From Hirudo medicinalis (lineage: Eukaryota > Annelida > Clitellata > Hirudinida > Hirudinidae): 64,000 nucleotides of DNA. Shown here in pieces: positions 1 through 11,400 of the stretch. How positions within the stretch are numbered: position 1 is the first letter of the stretch; the number at the start of each line of letters is the position of its first letter. Where the stretch lies: assembly GCA_011800805.1 (NCBI GenBank), contig MPNW01000460.1:1-64000 (forward strand), given 5' to 3'. The notes beneath the pieces are model-generated. The model saw only the letters and a list, made by a program, of their open reading frames with translations, had not been told where the DNA came from and ran no database searches. Both the position numbers and the translations under genes were made by a program.

Positions 1-180
1 TCGAGGTATGCTCGATACAACCGGGTACACCTGGAATGCCTCCCTTTTGGACTGAAATGTCTACGTACTGGTTCGACATCACGAACTCCGTGAGCCTCGA
101 TGCCATGATGGAGAAAAATATTTTCCCTTCTACATTCAGCAGCGATATTGGTCTGAATTGGTTCAGCAATTGATTGACAA
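1..180 (-). mobile_element. R2-like non-LTR retrotransposon, N-terminal RT fragment
   Basis: The minus strand reads as the start of a reverse transcriptase, with the motif QFRPISLLNVEGKIFFS followed by a Q-K-G-G-I-P-G-x-P-G-C-I-E-H-T-S stretch. This pattern is the fingers region of the same LINE family seen elsewhere in the window (5341-7200, 16548-17460, 19140-19760). The fragment is cut by the window start and has no recognisable upstream ORF beyond about position 180. Inference: a truncated, inactive copy. Confidence 0.7.
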
Positions 181-2413
181 TAATCTAAGATTAAAAACTT
201 TGATCGCATGATTAATCGATATTAAAAAAATTAATCAACCTGCAGCCCTATTATTGAGCATAGTTTTTAGGTCTGCCGATTGGGTTTGAAGCTTGAGCTC
301 TTTTCCTTAGGAGATTTTGGTCTGGACATTCTATAGCGAAAATATATGTTACATAATTTATTTTTTTTAATAATTCTTCGGCAATATTTTTTAAACTAAT
401 TTAAAAGTATATTGGGAGTCATGTAATCCGGGATGCGATTTTACTTTACAAATAGTATTAATACTTGAACTTGAAACTTATTTTTCCACAACATTTGAAT
501 GAATGTGAATGTTATGTGATTTTGAATTTAGGGACCTCTGCGGAAGAAAGTCTTACCATATGCCAGTCCCTTGGCGAATGTTTATTGCAAACAAAAGCAT
601 TCACATTTTTTGCGACACATTGTACAAGATTAATGTTGATGTCTGAACTTTATCCGAACGTGGAGAAGTTAGAATAAGATTTGCAAATGGTTTCATTTTA
701 TATCATTTAAAAATATTCTTAAAAATTTGTTTAGCTATTATTTTAATGTTCATCATGTGATGCCTCATTCTTGCGATAATGGAGATACTTATCATGTTGA
801 TTATTCACATATGCTTATAAAAGGGAAAATGAAACATTTTCACTATGGTGAGATTGAATGGGGCAAGGCTAGGGTTTGGGTTAGGTTATTATATTTGAAT
901 CAGAATTCATTGTTTGTCTTCATTTCAAGGTATTCATCTAGCCAGTATCTCAACTCTTCCAGCCAGCTTATCAATTGAAGCAAGTCATGTATGCGGATAT
1001 ATCGAAAAACGTAAACAGGTTTGTTGATTAGAGAGCTTTTTCAAATTTAACAGTCCTCGAAATCTACCCCACTACATCATCTTAAAATAAATACATTTTA
1101 AACATTGTTTCAAGAGGTGTTTTGATTTACCCGAAGAAAGTCGGAGATTATTTGTTTTCAAGCTGTACAGACAACTGGAAATAATTTTTAACAACAGTTG
1201 TTCTGTGGATGAATTGAGGAAGAACTTCATCGATTTGAAGATAAGCTGCGTTATTGATTAATATGGAGACAAATTAAAAAAAAAATCTCCGTACTCAATC
1301 TAAGTACTGAATTGGCACTTTTTCTTTGCGGATGTTTGAAAATAAATAACGTACTTAGTAAAACTTTTGCCTTAATTCTTTGGATTTTATGGAGCTTTTA
1401 TATATGTCTAAAGGTTCTTGGAAATTCTAGCTGTCGCGAAACTTAAAAGGATAACTTCATTTGTTGAGGTGCTAGCACTGATTAGTCTAGGCTTATCAAG
1501 TTACATCGGGCCAGTAAGTTACAGTAATGCAAGCACTAAAGAATCCGGAGATTTTTGAGAGGTCGAACTTAGCAGGTTTAATACTAATTCAAGTTCTGGG
1601 AATGGCCAGCATTCGCTGAGCTTAAGATGCGCATGCCGAAACTGTTTTTTTTTGTGGGAAGTGACATATCGACGAGGGAGTCTGGTCGGTGATCCGAGTC
1701 CTTGCCTTCCTGGGATATTGATTGGCCAAAGTGACGGGCAAAAGTCAACTCACTGGCAGCAACATTTCATACCCATTCCAGTTCTCTACGGTTTTGCTTC
1801 ACCGGTGAGCTGGCCTAATCGCCCTCGATTTTTCTTCACCGCCTTTCAATCAGCGTTTGCGACCTAACAGGCGGGATGATGGTTCTTGGTGCTCAACTAA
1901 AGTGATAAGCCCAATTATAAATTAACTCCCATTTCTGCTTATTTTATTAGATAGGCATACATTCCATGGGAATTAAATAAAAATAAGAAGCGGTATCGAT
2001 ATCAACGACACTTTTAATATACAGTTTTAATTCCAAGTAATAAAATCAGGAAGCGAAATGCTAAGGGCTTTACTTATACATATATATGTAGTATTGTAAT
2101 AACCGACGGGGCTCAGAAGATGTGAATTTGTTTTTGTTCAAATGATTTTTGTTCAAAAATTATCCACTTTACAAGATGATGGTGTAACTCGCTAATACCG
2201 CAATCACACAATATTCTGGTTCCTAGCTATTGCGTAACAACCCCTTGCGTGATTAACAGACGAATAGAAATATTGGAAACTGGGATCTTGTGTGGGATGA
2301 TATAGCTTAATTTATCACAAAAAGCGATGAACTGATAAGACGTCACAAAGCTTTGACACCCCCTTCCCCTTCAAAAAAGTCAATATTAAATAAATTTTTT
2401 TTAAATGCATAAG

Positions 2414-2450
<37 letters not shown>

Positions 2451-3935
2451 GAGAATAGGGATATTTTAACTTTGCAGCAAAACAGTTGACAGTTTTGCCC
2501 CTTATCGAGGTGTCTATGTTAAACAAAGAGAAATAGTAAACCCATACATATTGAAAAATAGAAGACAAGTTTAACACATCTGTAGACAAGATATGAGAAG
2601 AAAATTAGCAGCTATTATAATTAAGTAAAAAGAGCCTTGACAGTAGTTTGTTTGGTACTAGGAAGGCGTTGAATTAGAATAATAGTTCAAATGTCTTATT
2701 CCAGGCTTCTTGACGGGAAACGATCGCAGTTCTAAGGTCAGGCTCGACAGTACTTTCTTCACGTTCAGCTTCATTGACACAGGCATCATTGTCACATGCA
2801 ATTTAACATCCTTCATCCACAAAATAGTGAAAAATCTGGAGGAAGAACAGATATAAATTGTTGTGTCCCAACTCCTTTACGAAAATTAAAGCTCTCTCTT
2901 TCAGCAATGGACCTATTATTGCTAGATTCTTGGAGTGATCTAGGTAGACCCTTTCAAACACGTTGCCATTAACTATTATACGCTATACTGATATTGGCTT
3001 TCTTTTACTCGTTTGCTTTGACTTCTTCCTCAATATTCCCGTTTCTTTTAACTCTTTTTTTCCTTGCGATGATGTTCGATATCTGGTTACGGTTACTTGT
3101 TGAAGTCTTTGATAAGTTTTGAGATAGAATTAGTTCTTTCTTAATCAGAAATTACAATTTTTTTGCAATGGCAGCCAGTCTTTTCTGAAGCTAATAACCT
3201 AGTGAAAATTGATCAAATGACGCTCAAATACGTACGAATCAGTAGGCAGGAAGTTTGAAATCTAGCATAAGCATAAATCCAACGATACATTTTGCGCAAT
3301 TTTGTTTTTTTTTTTAAATGCATTTTTTAGTTTTAAAATGTTTTTATTGGCAAGTTTCGGAGCCATTGTAGGCATGTTTCATTAAAGTTTCACAAGTTCA
3401 TTGTTTAGCACTGTAGGGGAGACCACGGGTTAAATGCAACAGCTTATGTAGATGAGCGCTATAAAATTTTAGCATAAACTAGCCTTTCTTGTACATAATT
3501 GTTTTTATGTCTGTAAAAACTAATTTGTTTGAAGGAGGTTTCAAATTTGGCAGACGATTTTTTTTAATCGGCAATAAAAAGTAAATATTTGTGTTTTGGT
3601 AACTTTTTTAACTTCAGCGAACTATTTTGATTTAATTTAATATTTATTGTTGTCAAGTTGGATATGAAATTTAACTTGAAAATGCATTTAGTTGTTTTAT
3701 TGCAAATCAACGTGATCAAAGAAATTTTACATCAAAAAGTCGATTGATGGCTCCGGGGTTGGTTGCAACATATTAATCTGCAACTACTCAATTTTATATC
3801 AAATCTCGAGCGTTTTTTCAGTAAATTGGTCACACAACAACATATTTGCAAAAAAATATTTTTATTTGAAAATGAATTTTTTTAAATAGCCATCTTTATG
3901 TTAGATTTTAAAATTTATTTTGACCCTTAGCCTGA
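181..3935. other. No gene recognised; AT-rich repeat-type DNA
   Basis: I see no ORF with recognisable protein similarity here. The stretch around 1640-1880 is more GC-rich and open on the plus strand for 71 codons, but I do not recognise it. An upstream exon of the PDZ gene at 8490 could be hidden here; I found none. Confidence 0.4.
2416..2446. repeat. (TA)n microsatellite
   Basis: An uninterrupted run of about 15 TA dinucleotides is visible. No function is inferred. Confidence 0.9.
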
Positions 3936-4195
3936 GAAATTACAAAAGAATTGCTGAAAGAGGTTTGGTAAGCTAAGCAATAATGTTAGAAGCAGCAATA
4001 TCAGTTATTGATAATAGATCTAGTTTGAGACAGACTGCCAAAAATTGCAAGATTCACTATTCAATACTATCCCGCTATATTCAGAAGGTTAAGTGGCTCG
4101 TGAAGTTATCACAGTGATGCCAACATCTGGCTCTAAATCAAATCTAAACTTTTTTCTGATGAGCAAGAAAAATTGATTGCCAAATATTTAAATTA
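3936..4195 (+). pseudogene. pogo/Tigger-like transposase HTH fragment
   Basis: The plus strand carries RNYKR.AERGLVS, then MLEAAISVIDNRSSLRQTAK, then SILSRYIQKVK. This is the pipsqueak-type helix-turn-helix that opens pogo/Tigger transposases and domesticated relatives. Past the helix-turn-helix there are stop codons, and no DDE domain follows because another repeat begins near 4196. A stop lies between the RGLVS block and the MLEAA block. It is a broken 5' piece. An alternative is a fragment of a domesticated gene, but no open frame continues. Confidence 0.55.
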
Positions 4196-4513
4196 AGAAA
4201 CTCCGGGACTGCAGAGTTCCGGCAGGAAATCCTCAGAGGAGTGTCCTTAAGGGTTTCGATCTGACGCTCTCTGGGATTGGGCCGCAAAAAGTGATCAGCG
4301 GGTGTCCCTGCTGGATTGTTAACTTTCACCTCCATGTACTTGTCCCCTAACACAGCCTTACTTCTTCTTTCCCCTTTCTTCGAGCGCGCTTTTCCTCGAA
4401 CTGAGAGTCAGCCTGTATTTGATTAAAGTCCGTTTACATAACTAAGATGACTTGGACTGAGAGTCGGCCTTCTGTTGGGCTGTTTATATAAGCTTAGATG
4501 CACCGGCTTGAGT
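4196..4513. other. Unassigned repeat-like segment
   Basis: A GC-richer block on the minus strand is open for 69 codons (4144-4353) and basic in composition, but I recognise no domain. It abuts the 3' tail of the LINE at 4514, so it may be target DNA or part of an older element. Confidence 0.3.
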
Positions 4514-5340
4514 AGTAGTATTTTATTAATGTCCTCAGCAAACTTGATGAATAGGGCATCAACGAAGACAGCAAACAAAATTTCATAATATGTGATAGAT
4601 GTTGGTGACATCAGATTTCAACGGTTTTTATAAATCCACTGGTGTATTAGCTCTACACTAGCAGTATTGCTTATGCATGGACTTAACTCCAGTGGATTTA
4701 TTTTGTCCCTCATTGCTCTTCTCAGGCTTGATTGGGCAGGACATTCCATTAAGAAATGCTGGACAGTCTCATCTCCTTGAGGACAGGTTTGGCATTTACT
4801 GTCTGCGTGACGCCTCGTCTTAAGTAGGTGTTAGAGCGATTTAGAGCGCATTTTTCAAGACAGAGTTTAGAGATCAAAGTCTCCTTCCTCCTTGAGGCAC
4901 ATTGGAATTTGCTCTTTTCTCCACTAGTTTATACTGCTTCTCTTCTTTGTTTTCCCATCTGGTGTGCCATTGCTGCAAGATATTTTGGTCGATGATCTTC
5001 TTCATGTCCTTGCCTTGTTGGATTGTTGCCGTAATCCAGCTTTCAGTTGGATTCTTGTTTTTAGCAGCTTTTGCCAAGGCGCCCGCTTGCTCATTTCTAG
5101 GAATTCCAACATGGGCAGGTATACAGACCAGTGTGATTTCTTAAAGCTCTGAAATAGTAGAAAGAATTCTGTAAACATCCGGGTCGTCATAGCCATTGTT
5201 GCTTTCTTCCAAGTTCATCAGAGAACTTATGGAGTCAGTGAAAATGAATGTGTCTCCCCCTGGAAGGATTCTTTCATAGCAGTGCAGCAGATAACTCTCG
5301 ATGGCTGATAGAATACACGCTATTGGCTGTCTCTTTTTGT
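4514..5340 (-). mobile_element. 5'-truncated LINE with RNase H domain, copy 1
   Basis: On the minus strand an RNase H-like domain is readable: FTDSISSLMNLEE, then ITLVWIPAHVGIPRNEQAG, then LAKAA. This is the signature of the RNase H at the C terminus of I/Jockey-type LINEs. The two halves are in different frames around 5140-5150, so the copy is frameshifted. The 3' end is a conserved tail reading GCTGAGGACATTAATAAAAT followed by short TAC repeats near 4514-4545. Nearly identical sequence recurs at 13793-14680, and the tail recurs at 42723. Confidence 0.75.
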
Positions 5341-7200
5341 CCACAGCCAATGGGACACCGTTTCAGCTGCTTCCGACATTCTTTTCATTATCTAGTCTCT
5401 TTCTCTGCTTGACAAGTCAATTTCTCTGAGGAAGGTGTAACTGGACCTACCAACTAATCCTCGCGCTCCAACTTCAATGGCGAAGAAATGTACTCTATAC
5501 CCTTTGTCTGTCAGATCCATCGCGATCTCGAAGTACTTGTCTTAAGTGTACTTCACTTATATAGCGTCATATGCATAGCGTCAGAGGCAATACAAGTGTT
5601 CATTAACGTCAGAGGCGCTTCTTGTCAACCATTTATATAACGCTCCTTCCCAAGGGCGCTTGCGGCAGTGCAGGCTGGGTTTCGAACACGACACATTACG
5701 ACTGTTGCCATTACCGCCGTACGAAGGAACGTAACCCGTTCGGCCAACCTGTACGCTTATACGTCTTCTTTGAGAACATTGCTTAATTCCATTCTGTCTT
5801 CCCAAGGGACTGTGTCAACTCTAAAAGGTGATGGTGTCTGCCTTCGTGGATGCCATTATTGCGTTATTGTCTCCTGAATCACCTGGGGATAGTGTCTCAT
5901 TCCTCCGATATCGGCTGCAGTCAATTAATCGTTTGCGTTCTCTAGATCTCTCCTTGGAGTTTTGCACTTGTTCCTGGCATACTGTGATGCGTTTTCTCGC
6001 AGAAAGTATATCCTCCTTTGTGGGACGGACTCGCGAGAGTTTGCCTTTGAACAGGCTGCTTCCATTGCTTCGACCACTATTTACAGTAATTGGTTGTGCC
6101 GCCATGTATACCGACCTTGCGCCTAGGCATATTTACAGCTTGGTAGGACATGCAGAAGCGTCTGGACATCTCCACGGAGCACACATCTGGTATCTTCTAC
6201 CAATCCCCATTTTCGCAGGTTGTCACGAGAGGGCAGTCAGTCGTAGGAGGATCTGATTACAAAAGACAATCGGAGCGGTGGTATGCTCCAAGAGATTGAT
6301 CTCTGCCACGCTTCATTACACGTTGTCCGCTGGCCTCGTTGGCTTTGCTGCACTGCTTTTGTGATCCTGTCATTTCCTATATCCCTTTTCCTCTCTTGGA
6401 TGATTAACGCCGATCTTTGGCCTGCGTTGGCTTGTGACCATCAGATGGAGTGATTCCAGCCTATCCCATGTCGACCGACTTGGATGGCCTCATATCTCTT
6501 CAAAGGTCAGAACTTTGGACTTTTCTAATTTTTCTTGGGCATTGATCTTCCTGCCAGATCTAAGAAGTGGTCTGGATCCACGGATTGTGCTGTCCGTTGA
6601 GTTGTTAATCATCAAATGCGTTCTGATCTTGTGGCAATCCCAGCCACTTCCTGGTGAGTCGGTTGATCTCTCCAGCGCTTCCACTGTAGGCCGACTACTT
6701 TCATACATTAATAACGGCCACAATAGCCTAGGGAGGACACAAACTGTACCATCCACACCTTAAATCATCCGGGAAGAGACACTCCACCAATCGCCTCCTT
6801 CATCATTCTCCGTATAGCAGTTTCTCGATTTCTGTCCTTGAGGTTTATGTCAAACACTATCCTTACGCTCTTCACTAGCTCTTATTGAACGGTTGAGATT
6901 CGTTGCCCCGCCATCTGAAAGAAGACAGCGAACGTTCCCTCATGTTAAGGCTAGACTCCTGGATTTCGCAGGTTTGAAGGTCATTCTACACCAATCGAGC
7001 AGGTCGTTCATTTTGTCCAGACTCCTCTGAACTGTCTGCTTTCTCTGTGGTGTCGTCCATGAACGCCTTAATTGAAGACCTTAATTCAGCTCTACCTGTT
7101 TCCCAGGCTGACTCGAAGAGTATGTACAGAATTGTTAGTACCCTGGGACATCTCTTGCAGAGGAGACAGGGGATCCCGTTGTGGAAGAATCAGAAACAAT
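5341..7200 (-). mobile_element. Degenerate R2-like LINE (RT, CCHC, endonuclease), copy 1
   Basis: Reading right to left on the minus strand, the pieces of one non-LTR polymerase appear in order. They are the RT catalytic box IKAFMDDT near 7060, the thumb region with LPRLLWPLLMYES and KWLGLP near 6600-6750, a CCHC-like knuckle with HVLPSC near 6150, and a C-terminal segment AIEVGARGLVGRSSYTFLRE near 5450 ending in WLWTKRD. The order RT, CCHC, endonuclease-type C terminus is typical of R2/NeSL-like elements. Several frameshifts and stops make it inactive. A SINE has inserted at about 5535-5800, and an RNase H LINE abuts its end. Confidence 0.7.
5535..5800 (-). repeat. tRNA-derived SINE, family A
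   Basis: On the minus strand a tRNA-like head has a possible A box (GGTTGGCCGAACGGG) and B box (GTGTTCGAAACCC). It is followed by a body with GCGCCCTTGGGAAGGAGCG and a tail rich in GCTATATAAATG-type repeats. Related copies are at 14690-14762, 38935-39051, 40449-40640 and 48272-48420. Confidence 0.65.
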
Positions 7201-8489
7201 AAAACTTGATATTACATTGCTAACTCACTAAACAAATTATTTGTATTTATAACTTTTATTAAAGACATTAATTACAGTAAAAACTGCCCATATAGACACA
7301 TTAATATAGAGAAAACTGTGTCTAAGGACATTTTTTTTTCAAGAATGGATTTTTCTATTGCACAATTTTACCCTATTAGGGGAGACAGTTAGGGGTTGGT
7401 CATTTTTTTATTTATGGATTAAATCAAAAGTATTGTAGCCCATATTTAAGCTTTATATCTTGGCACCCAAACTTTAGTAAAATCAGATCATCGCCTACTT
7501 CACTAAACCATTTGTGTTCCGATCATATGACCTCCTCCAGATGTTCATCTGGCTAGTTGTTGGGGGAGACTTGATTCAGTGTCTCTCTGGACTCATCCAG
7601 GACTCGCATCTGTGCACTCCTGATGTGTTGTCTATGACCGACTTTGATCAGATGGTGGCAGTACGACCAGGTGCTTACTGATTTCTTTGATAAATTACAC
7701 CCAGAAGTGAATCTTGGATCCCGTGGACATCGTCAGTCATAGTTTTCATTTCAGAGAAAGTCGAAACCTCTTCAGGCTTAGAAATCAAAAAGATGTTGCT
7801 ACTAATGACTTCAGGTGTCATTCGAGCATAATCTCTGTTTCTTCGTGTAAAGCTACGTTCCTACTATTCCAGAAGAAAAACATCCTGCAAAAACGCTGGA
7901 GGTTGATTAGTGAGGCAACGGGTAATGGAGGGATCGATTCGGCGTCATCTTGTCCATCTTCATTGTACTTCTTCAGAGGTCTAGGAAAGATTTCTTTGTG
8001 ACAAGCTATGTGACACAAGCAATTTAAACAATGAAGCCCCCCCCGTCGGACTATGCTGACTTATTGAATTCGGAATTCTTGCGATTTTCACAAACTTCAT
8101 ATGAGGTTTCTCGACTGAAGGAGCTCCTCATGCTATCCTTTTCATGTTTCTATTCAGAGGAATATTTTTTTTTATTGAGAGACAAATCTATCGCTATCTA
8201 GCAGAGTTTTTTTTTTGATCAGTTGATTTTGCTGTATTAGAAGGTGTTATCGACATTTTAAGTTCACAATTGATTTTGATTTCATTTATCTTTATTTAGA
8301 TTTGGACTGTTAGAATTTTATACATTTGCTATGTCGGCTCGCTTGACTCTTGATAAAAAAAGGCGATAATTGGAAGTGCTTTGCTGAATTGCGAATATAG
8401 TGTTGATCCCTCAGGATTTATTTTTTGAATAAGTGGTCAGTTCAATGTATTATATTTAAGTAATAAAAACATTTCTGTTTCTTTTCAAG
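7201..8489. other. No gene recognised; upstream flank or intron of the PDZ gene
   Basis: I see no coding similarity. A good 3' splice site (TTTCTTTTCAAG) ends at 8489, so this is most likely intronic sequence of the PDZ gene. Confidence 0.4.
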
Positions 8490-11400
8490 TGATGCAGTAA
8501 TGGCTTTCAATGGAGACGATCAGGATTACAAAAGTTAGTTTATGATTATAAATAAATAAATTTTACGCGGAAGTTTATTGGAATATGTGACATAAAGGTG
8601 ATTTGATTTATAGAAAGAATTCTGAAGAAATATAGCGACCTCAGAGGGGAATTGCATCTCATTGATATATGCAGGAATGACACCTCAGGTCTTGGTATTA
8701 GCCTTGTAGGCAATAAAGACCTGACTGTGATGAGCATTTTCGTCAATGCCTTAAAAGAAGGATACCCTGCTGCTAATTCTGGTCAAATATTTGTAGGAGA
8801 TGAATTACTCGAAGTTTGTATATCAGCAACTTTTGTTTTGATTACATATATTACATTTGATTAAAAGTCACTAAAATTATGTTCCTCAAAATCAGTTCAT
8901 TATCTACGTTTTACTCTCTAGTGGTTATTATCTCTCATTATTGTCTATCATCACTGTGAAATTCGATGTTGATATTTGACTTTATCAGAGCAGTTTGGAA
9001 TACATACATTATACTTTTGATCTGTTTTGCATTCAGGTTAATGGACAGAGCCTATTTGGAAGAAGCCATTTGAACGTTACCCCTATTTTTAATGCTATTA
9101 CCTCAAAGAAAGTTAAACTCCTTCTTCTTAGGTTAGATGGTCATATTCGCTTACTGAATATAAGGCAGAAAACCAATGGGTGTTAATGTGTGTCAGTTGA
9201 AAATATGATCTGATACTTACTGTAACTAAACTTCAGTATAACTAAGGCATCAAATCATGAGAGACTTATAAATGCATTAGAATCAATCTTGTTTTATGCA
9301 TTTTTAATGTTTCAAGTTTAAGCTATTGGCAAGAAGTATGGTTTCTTTATTTTAAAATAAATTAAAAATAAATCATAATCATTAGGACATGATGAAAGAT
9401 GCCTCATAATAAGCTACTTTGTTTAAAATGTTTTTGTGCAGGTCTAAAGAATTTTTAAATCATATTGCTGTACCTCCAGCTTCATTCAAAGTATCTGATG
9501 TTAGTGTAGTTTTATTTATGTAAATTTATTTTATTATAACTTTATAATTATTTACATATTTTAGTTGTTGCAATAACTTCTGTCACCTATTACATAGTAC
9601 TTTGAATATTTTGTTTAGTTTAAAATTTTGATATAAAATTTTTTTTAGATTATGAATTATTTTGGTATGATTAATGAAAATAACATCAGAAATAAAGTTT
9701 TAATGGTAGACTTTAATTTATTGAAAATGTTGGCTTAATGAATTTTTAATATTGTTCATGTATAGGTAGCATTAATTGTTGGGATTGACTTGATTGAGAT
9801 TGATTACTTGACAAAAATCACTTCATTTAATTTATTTTTATCATTATCTCTGAAGGAAATGGGAGGTTATACACTAGATCACAAAACTGACAAGACATCT
9901 CAATACATTAATAAGTAATTGTTATTAAGAGCGGAGATCTACGAAGCTAAAATTGAATGTACATTTCTAATATTACTTTTATATGATGCCCATTGTGTGG
10001 GATATAGCAAAATATTCAGCTTGTATTTTTATGAGATTGATTAAGGAAGTGAAACTTTGAACATTTTTTGAACCAGTGTTTGGATCAACATTCAAATCTC
10101 TGTCAAAGTTATATTTTTCACATACAATACTATATTAATTAATTACAGTGCTAGAAATATTATTACGACATACCCACTTTTTTGATAACTTCCACATAAA
10201 TTAACATATCTTGATGAAATTTTCAGCCTTAGTTATGCAATGGACTTTAATCAAATAAATAAAAAGAAATTTTCAGCAATTAAATAAATCGCAATTTAAA
10301 AGCACCTTGTAAAAATTTCCTTTCATGTGGGTCAATGGTTCTTGTAAATTATGCAAATGAACGACTTTTGACTTAGAAATATTATTACTTCCATTTTGGG
10401 CTCCTTTCATCAAATTAAAGGCCTTGTTAGAAAGATGAAACATTAAATTGTCATTAAGAAAGCTATATAAAGGGTATGAAATCAAAAACTTTCTTTTGTA
10501 TTCACTTCATCATGGGCAAGAAGGCAGGTCTGACAAAAGAAGAAAGAGGACAAATTGTGGCCTTCAGGAAGGCAAACTATTCAATAAAAAAGATAGCTAA
10601 GGAATTGAATAGATCAAGATGTGTCATAAAATGTTTTTTAGGTGATCCAGATTCATATGGGAAGAAGTATGTGGGCAGAAGATCGAAAAAACTCTCAAAA
10701 CAGAGTCAGAGACGGCTCATCAGGGAGGCTTCACATGGAGAATATTCTTGTAAGCAGCTAAAAGACAAGTGGATTTGGATGTTCATGTGAGGACAATCTC
10801 CACCAATCTTAATTTAAGTGGACAGCTGAAGTACAAAATGAGAATGCGAGCTCCAGCTTTGAAAAACCATCACGAAGTCAAAGGAAAAACGACTCCTCTG
10901 GGCCAAAGAGATGGTCAATCATAACGAAAGGTGGGAGCGCATGATTTTCTCAGATGAGAAATAATTCAACCTAGATGGGCCAGATGGTTATAAATACTAT
11001 TGGCAGGACCTCAGAAAAGAAAAAAGATGTTATTTTTCAGCAGGAAACATGGAGGAGGTTTAGTAATGGTCTGGGGAGGAATTTCAGCATTTGGGAAGAC
11101 TGAGTTGGTGCTTTTGAAAGGAAGGCAGGACTCTCAGAAATACATGCTCAAGGATCATCTCCTTTCTTTTGTTGAAACAAAAGAACATGAATTTGCTGAA
11201 GCAAGATATTGCTACAATTCATGTTTCGAAGGCAACAAGTTGCAGGTTATGGATTGGCCTGCATGTTCCCCCGACTTGAATCCAATTGAAAATGTCTGGG
11301 GTCTTCTTTCAAGATCAGTTTATGGCAGTGGATGTCAATATGACTCTGAAAAAGATTTGAAAAAAGCAATTTCGAACGCCTGAAGACACCTGGATGAAAA

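Noticed and set aside
5821..6256. Overlapping 94- and 142-codon ORFs on opposite strands
   Set aside because: Both are accidental frames within the degenerate R2-like LINE, whose CCHC region is readable here in another minus-strand frame.
8502..8533. ATG at 8502 as the translation start of the PDZ gene
   Set aside because: It is preceded by a strong acceptor site ending at 8489 and the frame is open back to it, so it is more likely an internal exon.
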